Shown here piece by piece: positions 8,602-16,784 of a DNA stretch of 52,423 nucleotides. Each line of letters opens with the position of its first letter. Positions within the stretch are counted from its first letter, which is position 1. The notes under the pieces are model-generated. The model saw nothing but the letters and a program-made list of their open reading frames with translations, searched no databases and was not told the origin of the DNA. Both the position numbers and the translations under genes were made by a program. The stretch is from Desmonostoc vinosum HA7617-LM4 (lineage in GTDB: Bacteria > Cyanobacteriota > Cyanobacteriia > Cyanobacteriales > Nostocaceae). The stretch spans positions 1 through 52,423 of the forward strand of contig JAHHHC010000045.1 of NCBI GenBank assembly GCA_019359515.1, read 5' to 3'.

Positions 8602-9237
8602 GAATTTGAGATCCGTAAATATATCCTTACTATCAACTCTCTCACAAAAGTCATCACTTAAATCATTTTTAAAGTGATTTTTAAATTCTCTAAATCATTG
8701 GTTCATCAGGTAATTATTATATCTAGTAACCATCAGGAGACTCAAAGACAACTTGTAAAGTCATAAATTACCGATGATCAGAACATCAAAACTTTAAAAA
8801 GAAAAACTAACTATTGGTAGTTGCACAGATCACTGCTGACTAATAGAGTATAAAAATATTATAAAAAACAATAGTCTAGGTTTTCTTCTGTCATTTCCTT
8901 TGGCAGTTGCTCAGGTTTGGGGAGTTTATCGGTAGCGCGGGAGTCCCTACCTTCAACGAAACGAAGTGGAGTAAGGTAGGGAAGGATAGCGCTTTCAAGG
9001 GTAGGTTTTTCATATTCAGTCTGAAAAAGCCTATTTTTCCGTTCCGAAATCTTTCTTTGCGTCCCTCTACCCTTCTCCTATCGGAGACGCTGCGCGAACG
9101 GGAACGCTTTCAGCGAACGGGTTCGCGCCTGCGGAGGGAAACCCTCCTTTACTCGCTGTCTCACCGCGTCTCTCCGTCTTTGCGTCAACCAAAACGCGAA
9201 ATCTAAAAAACCTACCCATAAGAGCCTCTAAACTCTC
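8602..9237. other. Intergenic region with a dispersed repeat
   Basis: AT-rich 8602-8880 (upstream of the small TPR gene) shows nothing recognisable. An inverted repeat CCCTACCTT/AAGGTAGGG lies at about 8944-8982. From about 9057 to 9190 there is a small dispersed repeat. Its 40-base core at 9127-9166 recurs at 28487-28526 and, inverted, at about 48878-48917. Confidence 0.6.
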
Positions 9238-10491
9238 CTACGGTTTCCAACCTGTAAGCAGATTTGGATAAGTCGTTGCAGTGGGAAAGATTTTTTGGAA
9301 GCCAGATAGGCGTTCTTGGGGATTTTCTTTGCTCAGGTTCCACAGAGTTTCATAGAAAAAGAAGGAAACTCCGGCAAAGTTGCGATCGCGTACTTTTTGT
9401 ACTTGTGTTTGAATTTGTTGTATGGGTACAGATTTATTTTTTAATCCAGATAAAATGCCAATACTGACTGGTATATGACTTTTTGCTAGTTTCACCTCTG
9501 GATATTCTAATTCTTTGACAAATACATTCAAATCATCGCGATATATCTGCAACACCAAGTCTTCAACGATTCCTAGTCGTTCCCATTTCTGCCAATCTGC
9601 TAAGAAAAAGTCATAAGAAAAACGTTGGGGATTAGGAGCAACGGAGACAATACAGTCTTTTTTAGTAGCTTTGATTGCCTTGAATACTCGCTTCATAAAA
9701 TCAGTGATTTTGTTAGCTCTCCAGCGTACCCATTCTGCATCTTGCGGGTTTTTGGAGGGAGCTTTACCACGATGTTCTTTCTTATAAAGCGCGACTGTGT
9801 AAGCATCATATCCTAATACTGATGGTAAGCCAAAATGGTCATCGAATTGAATGCCATCAATGTCATAGTTTCTGACAATTTCTACAATTAAATCTTGGAT
9901 AAATTGTTGTACTTCTGGACGAAAAGGATTTAACCAAACACGATCATGTATACCTTCTTTCAGAATCCGCTTGCCATTGTTAAGATTGGTGAGCCATTGG
10001 GGACGATTTTTAGCTAATAGGGAGTCAGCTGGTGCCATGAACCCAAATTCAAACCAAGGAATGACTGTTAACCCTTGTTGATGTCCAACATCAACAATTT
10101 CTTTGAGTATATCTCGCCCTTGCAGTCCGGGTGTGGGATCGAGCGATCGCCCAATGACTTTTTGAGCAACTTTGCTAGGATAAAGCGTATAGCCCCAATT
10201 CCAAACTGCCGGATATACAGTGTTAAAATTGAGTTCGTCTAACCGTTGCAAAGAACCCTTGAGACGATCGCGAGCAAATAAGACATCACTATCAATATTT
10301 GTTAACCATACTCCCCTCAACTCAGATACTAGGGATCTTTGAGTAATAATCTGAGCATTTAAGGAAGTCGATAACATTACCGTAGCTACCATACTCAAGG
10401 CCAGCAATACGGCAAAAAAACCCAAATTCCGGCTTTGGCGAATCTTCCACCAAGCATGAGACTCAATACACCATATGACAAATTTTTTCAT
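9238..10491 (-). CDS. GHL10-family glycoside hydrolase-like protein
   Basis: A 417-residue membrane-anchored or secreted protein. An N-terminal hydrophobic segment (about residues 24-44) follows basic residues. The GHL10 (DUF187-type) TIM barrel begins at ELRGVWLTNIDSDVLF (about 58) and continues with NFNTVYPAVWNWGYTLYPS, GLTVIPWFEFGFM, WLNPFRPEVQQFIQDLI and IDGIQFDDHFGLP, where the acidic residues are candidate catalytic groups. Characterised relatives act on peptidoglycan-type glycans; the exact substrate here is unknown. It is monocistronic, with its promoter in the 150 bases before the first RTX gene end. Confidence 0.85.
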   Translation of the reverse strand: MKKFVIWCIESHAWWKIRQSRNLGFFAVLLALSMVATVMLSTSLNAQIITQRSLVSELRGVWLTNIDSDVLFARDRLKGSLQRLDELNFNTVYPAVWNWGYTLYPSKVAQKVIGRSLDPTPGLQGRDILKEIVDVGHQQGLTVIPWFEFGFMAPADSLLAKNRPQWLTNLNNGKRILKEGIHDRVWLNPFRPEVQQFIQDLIVEIVRNYDIDGIQFDDHFGLPSVLGYDAYTVALYKKEHRGKAPSKNPQDAEWVRWRANKITDFMKRVFKAIKATKKDCIVSVAPNPQRFSYDFFLADWQKWERLGIVEDLVLQIYRDDLNVFVKELEYPEVKLAKSHIPVSIGILSGLKNKSVPIQQIQTQVQKVRDRNFAGVSFFFYETLWNLSKENPQERLSGFQKIFPTATTYPNLLTGWKP

Positions 10492-10641
10492 TATTGGCTA
10501 CAAACATCATCAAAATTATCCTGATTAACTAGTATACGAAACCCAGCATGGATATCGGTGTTGATTTACCCTGCAAGAAGATGCTGGTTATCACGAGTGA
10601 GTGTCTGAATGCGATTACTTGTGCCTGTGCGGCTCGTTTTG

Positions 10642-12960
10642 TTATGCGATCGCTAACTCAGTTAAACTACCTTTATAGCCAGTAATCTCTATCACTGCAT
10701 CACTCAAAGCAGAAAATCCATCTCTACTATCATTGATAGCGAGAAAAGTCCGCACACTTACACCAATACCAACATTAAATGTCGCTGCCTTGTTAGCAGT
10801 GAAAGTAGTAGGAGTTAATAAGCTTTGGATATTCGCCTCAGTTATGGTGTTAATCTTAGCAAACTGAGTGACATTTGCAGCACTCACAGCCTTGAAACTA
10901 TCAATTTTATCCACATCAATATTCAAGTCTGTAATCACATCAAAATTGGATAGCAACGAATCACTCAACGCATTAAAAATAAACTCATCACGACCATTAC
11001 CACCTGTTAATATATCTCCACCAACGCCACCAATGAGGGTATCATTGCCGGCTTCACCAAAAAGTTGATCATTCCCCTCAAATCCTGAGAGTTCATCATT
11101 CCCTTTGCCACCAAAAAGTTGATCATTCCCCTCAAATCCTGAGAGTTCATCGTTTCCTTTGCCACCAAAAAGTTGATCATCGCCAGCTAACCCCAACAAT
11201 TCATCATCACCTTTACCACCATTGATTGTGTCATTGCCAGCATCACCAATTAATTCATCGTTACCTTTACCACCGTTGAGAATTAAACCTGCAACTAACT
11301 CATCGGTGATAGTTTTGGATATGAGTCTGCCAGCTTCATCATAAATGTAGCTGGCAAGTGCATCGGTCACACCATCGTTGTTGTTATCAATATCTGCAAA
11401 GATGAGTTTCCCACTGGCATCGTAGTTGTAAGTGGTGAGTTCGTCTGTGGTACCATCATTATCTTTATCAAGTTGTTCAGAGATTAACTTACCACTGGCA
11501 TCGTAGTTGTAAGTGATAATCTCATCAGTAATGCCATCGCGATTATTATCAATTTTCTGTGATTTGAGCTTGCCGCTCAAATCGTAGCTGTAGATACCAA
11601 CCGCATCAATTACACCATCATTATTTTTGTCGTAGCTGGCGGTTGTACGTCCATAAATATAAGTAGTGAAATAATCAGTGATGCCATCGCCATTGTTATC
11701 ATAACTAGAGGATATTAGGTTATCCATGGCATCATAGCTATAAGTGTAGGTTTCGATTTTATCAACACCGTCGCTGTTATTTTTAAGGCTATAAGATGTT
11801 AGATTGCCCTTGGCATCATAAGTTCTAGTTTCGACAAAATCAGCGATGCCGTCGCCATTATTATCACGGCTAAAGTATATCTGGTTGCCCTTGGCATCAT
11901 AAGTAGAGATTTCGATATAATCAATGATGCCGTCGGCGTTATTGTCAGAGCTATAGGATGTCCGATTGCCGTTAGCATCATAAACATAGGTAGTGAGATA
12001 GTCAGTGATGCCGTCGCCATTGTAATCACGGCTTAAGGATATCTGGTTGCCGTTGGCATTATAAGTATAGGTTTCCACAAATTCAGCAATGCCGTCAGCG
12101 TTTTCATCGCGGCTTAAGGATGTCAGTTTGCTGTTGGCGTTATAAGTATAGGTTTCCACAAATTCAGCAATGCCGTCAGCGTTTTCATCACGGTTATAGG
12201 ATATCCGGTTGCCTTTAGCATCATAAGTATAGTTGATGATAAATTCAGCAATGCCGTCAGCGTTTTCATCACGTCTAAAGGATGTTTGATTGCCGTTGGC
12301 ATAAGTATAGGTAAAAACTAAATCAGTGATACCGTCGCCGTTGTTGTCATAGCGCGAGGATGTCACTTTGCCGTTGGCATCATAAATAGAGATAGTGATA
12401 TCATCAGCGATGCCGTCGCCATTGTTGTCATAGCTTAAGGATATCTGGTTGCCGTTGGCATCATAAGTATAGGTATAGATATAATCAGCGATGCCATCAT
12501 CATTATTGTCAACGCCATAGGATGTTAGCTTGCCGTTGGTATAAGTATAGGTTGAAATATCATCAATAATCCCGTCACCGTTGTCGTCAATACTGTACGA
12601 TGTCAGATTGCCATTAGCATCGTAAGTAGAAGTTTCGATATAATCAGCGATGCTATCACCATTGTCGTCTTCGCTATAGGATGTCAGGTTGCCCTTGGCA
12701 TCATAAGTAGAGGTTTCAACAAAATCAGCGATGCCATCACCATTGTCGTCTTCGCTATGGGATGTCAGGTTGCCCTTGGCATCATAAGTAGAGGTTTCGA
12801 CATAATCAGCAATGCCGTCAATGTCGTAGTCGATGCTTTTGGATATCTGTTTATAGCTATAGGAAATAACTGAGTCTATTGTTCCATCATTACTGCTGTC
12901 TATACTCTGCGATATCAATTTGCCATCGACATTGTAAGTATAAGTCGTTGTAGAGATCAT
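10642..12960 (-). CDS. Secreted YD-like/RTX repeat protein with bluetail C-terminus (copy 1)
   Basis: A 772-residue protein starting at ATG 12958-12960 (MISTTTYTY), chosen because the paralogue starts the same way. An upstream ATG at 13014 would add 18 unrelated residues. About 20 tandem units of roughly 30 residues alternate a YD/RHS-like strand (TYTYDANGN-x-TS) with an acidic loop (D-N-N-G-D-G-I-A-D) resembling EF-hand or thrombospondin-3 calcium loops. Then come about ten RTX nonapeptides (GGKGNDELxG). The end is LTGGNGRDEFIFNALSDSL followed by a bluetail-type domain ending AVIEITGYKGSLTELAIA. It has no N-terminal signal, so type I secretion is expected. It is a probable surface or matrix protein. 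Confidence 0.85.
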   Translation of the reverse strand: MISTTTYTYNVDGKLISQSIDSSNDGTIDSVISYSYKQISKSIDYDIDGIADYVETSTYDAKGNLTSHSEDDNGDGIADFVETSTYDAKGNLTSYSEDDNGDSIADYIETSTYDANGNLTSYSIDDNGDGIIDDISTYTYTNGKLTSYGVDNNDDGIADYIYTYTYDANGNQISLSYDNNGDGIADDITISIYDANGKVTSSRYDNNGDGITDLVFTYTYANGNQTSFRRDENADGIAEFIINYTYDAKGNRISYNRDENADGIAEFVETYTYNANSKLTSLSRDENADGIAEFVETYTYNANGNQISLSRDYNGDGITDYLTTYVYDANGNRTSYSSDNNADGIIDYIEISTYDAKGNQIYFSRDNNGDGIADFVETRTYDAKGNLTSYSLKNNSDGVDKIETYTYSYDAMDNLISSSYDNNGDGITDYFTTYIYGRTTASYDKNNDGVIDAVGIYSYDLSGKLKSQKIDNNRDGITDEIITYNYDASGKLISEQLDKDNDGTTDELTTYNYDASGKLIFADIDNNNDGVTDALASYIYDEAGRLISKTITDELVAGLILNGGKGNDELIGDAGNDTINGGKGDDELLGLAGDDQLFGGKGNDELSGFEGNDQLFGGKGNDELSGFEGNDQLFGEAGNDTLIGGVGGDILTGGNGRDEFIFNALSDSLLSNFDVITDLNIDVDKIDSFKAVSAANVTQFAKINTITEANIQSLLTPTTFTANKAATFNVGIGVSVRTFLAINDSRDGFSALSDAVIEITGYKGSLTELAIA

Positions 12961-13014
12961 AAACCTATCTTTACTAATAAGTACTTGTACGGCTGATTGC
13001 CATGTATGACACAT

Positions 13015-13274
13015 TACTATGGATACTAAAATTTTACTAGTACCAGTTCTGACAAAAGATTTTGTCTGAAAATGAGGAGTGTGTTTAGGAACTAAGCAAG
13101 AGGAATTTTTCTACTTTAGTTGTATGATTGATCACATAAGAGTTGAACTGAAAAGCGATCGCCTCACACTCAAGACAGTTACTATCAGGTTAATTATCAA
13201 TAAACTAATGCACATTAACTATAATTAAGAATTAATGTGCATTGTGCAATTATTTAGATAATTGGAAATTGGAG
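13015..13274. other. Spacer between the RTX paralogues
   Basis: It holds a HIP1 site, the copy-2 terminator hairpin at 13208-13242 and the copy-1 promoter region. Its part adjoining copy 2 is duplicated at 15320-15400, showing that the gene plus 3' flank was duplicated. Confidence 0.6.
13208..13242 (-). terminator. Hairpin downstream of RTX copy 2
   Basis: A perfect 11-bp inverted repeat ATGCACATTAA / TTAATGTGCAT, 33 bases past the stop. An equivalent hairpin lies at 15326-15361 after the remnant third copy. Conservation between copies supports a function in termination or mRNA stability. Confidence 0.55.
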
Positions 13275-15182
13275 TTAGGCGATCGCTAAATTATTTAAGT
13301 TACCTTGATAGCCAGTAATCTCAATCACCGCATCCGTCAAAACATCAAATCCATTAGTACTGTCATTGATTGCTAAAAAAGTCCGCGCACTTCCTCCATT
13401 ACCAACACTAAATGTTGCTGCCTTGTTTGCAAGAAAAGTAGTGGTATTTAATAAACCTTGGATATTCGCCTCAGCTAGGATGTCAATACTGCCAAGCTGA
13501 ACAACACTTGTAGCACTCACAGCCTTGAAACTATCAAGTTTATCTACACCTATTTTCAAGTCTGTAATTACATCAAAATTGGACAGCAATGAATCACTCA
13601 GGGCATTAAAAGTAAACTCATCACGACCATTGCCACCAGTTAATATATCTCCACCAATACCACCTATAAGGGTATCATTGCCATCATTACCGAAGAGTTG
13701 GTCATTACCCTCAAATCCTGAGAGTTCATCGTTACCTTGACCACCAAAAAGTTGATCATTGCCCTCAAATCCTGAGAGTTCATCATTACCTTTACCACCA
13801 TTTATTTGGTCGTTGCCAGCTAACCCCAATAATTCATCGTTACCATCACCACCATTAATTTTGTCATTACCAGCACCACCAATTAATTCATCATTCCCAT
13901 TACCACCGTTGAGAATTAAACCCTCTATTATTGGCTGCTCAGTAATAGTTTTGGATATGAGTTTACTATCCTCATCATAAACGTAGCTGGCGATCGCATC
14001 AGTGACGCCATCATTATTTTTGTCAATATCTGCTGAGATTAATTTACCACTGGCATCGTAGCTGTAAGTGGTGAGTTCCTCTGTGACGCCATCATTATTG
14101 TTATCGAGTTGTTCAGAAATTAACTTGCCACTGGCATCGTAGTTGTAAGTGATAGTTTCATCACCGATACCATCGTTATTGTTGTCAATTTTTTGTGATT
14201 TCAACTTGCCGCTAAAATCGTAGCTGTAGATACCAACCGCATCAATCACACTATCATTGTTCTTGTCATAGCTGGCGGTTGCCTGTCCATAAGTATAGGT
14301 TATGACTTCATAAGCAATACCATCATCGTTGCCATAGCTCTTGGATGTCAGGTTGCCTGCGGCATCATATATGTAAATTATAACATTTTCAGCGATGCCA
14401 TCGGCGTTGTAATCAATTCTGTCGGATGTCACGTCACCTTTGGCGTTATATGTAAAAGTTTGGGTACTATCAAGGATACCATCGGCTTTTGCGTCAGAGC
14501 TAGTGTATGTCAACTTGCCATTGGCATCATATTTATAGGTTTGGATAAAATCAGCGATGCCGTCGATGTTTTGGTCAGAGCTAATGTATGTCAACTTGCC
14601 ACTGGCGTCATATTTATAGGTTTGGACTATATCGACAATGCCATCGTTGTTGAAGTCAGTTTCGGATACCCCGTTACCCTCAGCGTCATAAGTAAAGGTA
14701 GAGGTAGTTAATCGATCAACGATGCCGTCGGCGTTTTTGTCGTAGCTCTCGGATATCCGGTTACCTTTGGCATCATAAGTATAGATTGTGATCTCATCAG
14801 GGAAGTCACCGTATCTGTAATCTAAGCTATAGGATGTCCATTTGCCGTCGGCGTTATAAGTATAGGTTTCAACTATATCAGCGATGCCGTCGGCGTAGAA
14901 GTCCATGGTATAAGATGTATTATTGCCTTTGGCATCATAAGTCAAGATTTGGATAAAATCAGCGATGCCGTCGCCGTTTTGTTCATGGCTAGAGGATGTC
15001 TGGTTGCCCTTGGCGTCATAAGTAGAGGTGACAATTTGGTTGTTACTGCTAGATATGCTAGATAATATCGCGTCATAGCTGTAGGTAATAGTTGAGTCTA
15101 TTGTTCCATCACTATTGTTGTCTATGTTCTCAGAGATGATTTTGCCATCTGCACCGTAAGTATAAGTTGTATTTGAAATCAT
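13275..15182 (-). CDS. Secreted YD-like/RTX repeat protein with bluetail C-terminus (copy 2)
   Basis: A 635-residue paralogue of the preceding protein with the same order of parts. It has MISNTTYTYGADGK, about 15 units pairing TYTYDAKGN-type strands with DxNxDGxxD acidic loops, RTX nonapeptides (GGNGNDELIGGAGND), a GRDEFTFNALSDSLLSNFDVITDL segment, and a bluetail-type end FLAINDSTNGFDVLTDAVIEITGY. The start is supported by AAGGAG about 14 bases upstream. Repeat units differ in number and order from copy 1, which suggests unit gain and loss. The end (LNNLAIA) is also found in a third, truncated copy just upstream. Probably calcium-folded after type I export; ligand unknown. Confidence 0.85.
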   Translation of the reverse strand: MISNTTYTYGADGKIISENIDNNSDGTIDSTITYSYDAILSSISSSNNQIVTSTYDAKGNQTSSSHEQNGDGIADFIQILTYDAKGNNTSYTMDFYADGIADIVETYTYNADGKWTSYSLDYRYGDFPDEITIYTYDAKGNRISESYDKNADGIVDRLTTSTFTYDAEGNGVSETDFNNDGIVDIVQTYKYDASGKLTYISSDQNIDGIADFIQTYKYDANGKLTYTSSDAKADGILDSTQTFTYNAKGDVTSDRIDYNADGIAENVIIYIYDAAGNLTSKSYGNDDGIAYEVITYTYGQATASYDKNNDSVIDAVGIYSYDFSGKLKSQKIDNNNDGIGDETITYNYDASGKLISEQLDNNNDGVTEELTTYSYDASGKLISADIDKNNDGVTDAIASYVYDEDSKLISKTITEQPIIEGLILNGGNGNDELIGGAGNDKINGGDGNDELLGLAGNDQINGGKGNDELSGFEGNDQLFGGQGNDELSGFEGNDQLFGNDGNDTLIGGIGGDILTGGNGRDEFTFNALSDSLLSNFDVITDLKIGVDKLDSFKAVSATSVVQLGSIDILAEANIQGLLNTTTFLANKAATFSVGNGGSARTFLAINDSTNGFDVLTDAVIEITGYQGNLNNLAIA

Positions 15183-15325
15183 AAACCACTACTCCTTGAT
15201 AAGTATTTGTACTGCTGGACACTACGTGTTTTAACGAGACTTTAATATGGTAACGAAAATATTTTTATGTAATATTTTCTACCGTAAAATTTTAATTTAA
15301 GAGCGATCGCCTCAACTCAAAACAA

Positions 15326-15361
15326 ATGCACATTAACGTCAGATTAAGAATTAATGTGCAT
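15326..15361 (-). terminator. Hairpin downstream of the remnant third RTX copy
   Basis: The same 11-bp arms as at 13208-13242 (ATGCACATTAA / TTAATGTGCAT) with a 14-base loop. Confidence 0.5.
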
Positions 15362-15393
15362 TGTGAAATTATCTAGATAAGTGTAAGTTGGAG

Positions 15394-15486
15394 TTAGGCG
15401 ATCGCTAAATTATTTAAGTTACCTTGATAGCCAGTAATCTCAATCACTGCATCCCTCAAAGCATCAAATCCACTATTACCATCATT
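15394..15486 (-). pseudogene. C-terminal remnant of a third bluetail/RTX paralogue
   Basis: Thirty codons plus a stop read NDGNSGFDALRDAVIEITGY, then QGNLNNLAIA, almost identical to the end of copy 2. Homology stops abruptly at the IND/NDG motif, after which unrelated AT-rich sequence begins. The 3' flank, including the hairpin, is also duplicated. This is a deletion remnant of a third tandem gene and has no start codon. Confidence 0.85.
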
Positions 15487-15538
15487 TTATTAAATGGGAG
15501 CGCAAGATTAAAAATAAAGGAAATGCTGTTTATTAAAT

Positions 15539-16777
15539 TTAGCTGCGTAGCAGCTTATTAGTTATGTATCTGTGTGCCAGTCGTACTGGTCGGATTAAGT
15601 AGTATAGGAAAGAAAGACTAGATGGCAATGAGAAAAATTCTCGGTCTGCTTGATTAGTATCAGTGATTACCAACCTGGTTGTAAAACTCAAAAATTGCCA
15701 TACTAGATAAATACGAGTTGGCATTCTGCTATGTGACCCCTTTATCATCAATTGCTGAAAAAAAAGTTTAATGAACCGTGGAGTTTTAGCTTCCATGAAT
15801 AATTGTTTCTGCATTCGCACAGCATAAATTGCAATTGTTGGATCAATTTGAATCTGTTTTTGAATAGCCTGCTTGACTTGATCTGGTAAAGGTATATTTA
15901 GAATAGTATTAACTATTAACAGACTTATAAAAAATGGTCTTTCAAGTTCCAGACTCTTTACTTTCTGCAATAATTTTTTCCAATCTAATGTCTGTTGAAT
16001 ACGCAATAATTCAGCTAAATCACAAATCTGAGTTAAAGAAGCTCTACTTTCATTAACTCCTCTGGCAACTTGTACAGCGAGGATGATTAACAAATCATCA
16101 CAAGAGAATTCGATGATAGATTCACCATTGAGAGTTAAAGACCTGCTTCGTTGCCACAAGGTTTCAAAATCAGGAAGTTTAAAAGGAAAGTAAGATAAAG
16201 GAGTCAATTCATTGTGAATATCCACTATTATGTCTGGGTTTTGGCTATGGACAAAAGTTTGCTGCCAACCGTAGTAATCAGCCTCTAGTTGATATTGATG
16301 AGCAATTAGTAATTCTTTAGCTTTGACTGCATCCTCTGGTTTTATCAGAATATCTAGGTCGCTAAACTGTCTCATTGCTAAGTTGCCATAAATAGAAGTA
16401 GCTAAAACAGGTCCTTTAAAAGGAATAGCTGGAATTTTGTAAGCCTCAAATAACTTGAGAAGGTTCAGCAACTCGTGACTTAATAATAAGTTGCGGCTAG
16501 CATTATTATAATAATGGCTCTGAAGTTGAGTTAAAACTATTGGAGGAATATTTTCTTCCCAATAAGTTTTGAAATTTTGATATAAAAGTGGTGTTGTCCC
16601 ATGAGATACTGCTATTTGCATAAAATATTTCCAGTCTATATCTTGCTGGATTAGGGTTGTAATTCGCTCTGCGGTTTCAGGATCTATGTAAGTTCGGGTG
16701 CAACACAAAAGTAGCTCAATTTCTGGACGGCTAACCTTTTTTGGTAATTGAGTCAGAGGCTTGTTTAAGGACATCAT
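15539..16777 (-). CDS. Nucleotidyltransferase-family protein of the RiPP locus
   Basis: A 412-residue protein of the uncharacterised nucleotidyltransferase family (NTP_transf_5 type). The Pol-beta-like core is at about residues 115-145: IPAIPFKGPVLATSIYG, then MRQFSDLDILI with the metal-binding DxD (D140, D142). A third acidic residue is probably in the DIHNEL strand near 190. The remainder is helical. Members are often found in lasso-peptide loci. To my knowledge a homologue in the pseudomycoidin cluster adds hexoses to a phosphorylated peptide, so a tailoring role is plausible here. It starts 7 bases after the ABC transporter stop and is the last gene of the operon. Confidence 0.85.
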   Translation of the reverse strand: MMSLNKPLTQLPKKVSRPEIELLLCCTRTYIDPETAERITTLIQQDIDWKYFMQIAVSHGTTPLLYQNFKTYWEENIPPIVLTQLQSHYYNNASRNLLLSHELLNLLKLFEAYKIPAIPFKGPVLATSIYGNLAMRQFSDLDILIKPEDAVKAKELLIAHQYQLEADYYGWQQTFVHSQNPDIIVDIHNELTPLSYFPFKLPDFETLWQRSRSLTLNGESIIEFSCDDLLIILAVQVARGVNESRASLTQICDLAELLRIQQTLDWKKLLQKVKSLELERPFFISLLIVNTILNIPLPDQVKQAIQKQIQIDPTIAIYAVRMQKQLFMEAKTPRFIKLFFQQLMIKGSHSRMPTRIYLVWQFLSFTTRLVITDTNQADREFFSLPSSLSFLYYLIRPVRLAHRYITNKLLRS

Positions 16778-16784
16778 AAATTAC

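Noticed and set aside
8907-9206. 99-residue plus-strand frame
   Set aside because: It is largely the dispersed repeat also present at 28.5 and 48.9 kb; the translated motif (ETLLYSLSHRVSPSL) is repeat-derived.
10700-13000. Regular repeats of about 90 bases suggesting a CRISPR-like array
   Set aside because: The period is a codon-phased protein repeat in one long open frame; units vary and there are no unique spacers or cas genes.
12961-13014. Upstream ATG giving MCHTWQSAV... for RTX copy 1
   Set aside because: The paralogue begins at MISNTTYTY and the equivalent MISTTTYTY at 12960 aligns with it; the extra 18 residues have no counterpart.
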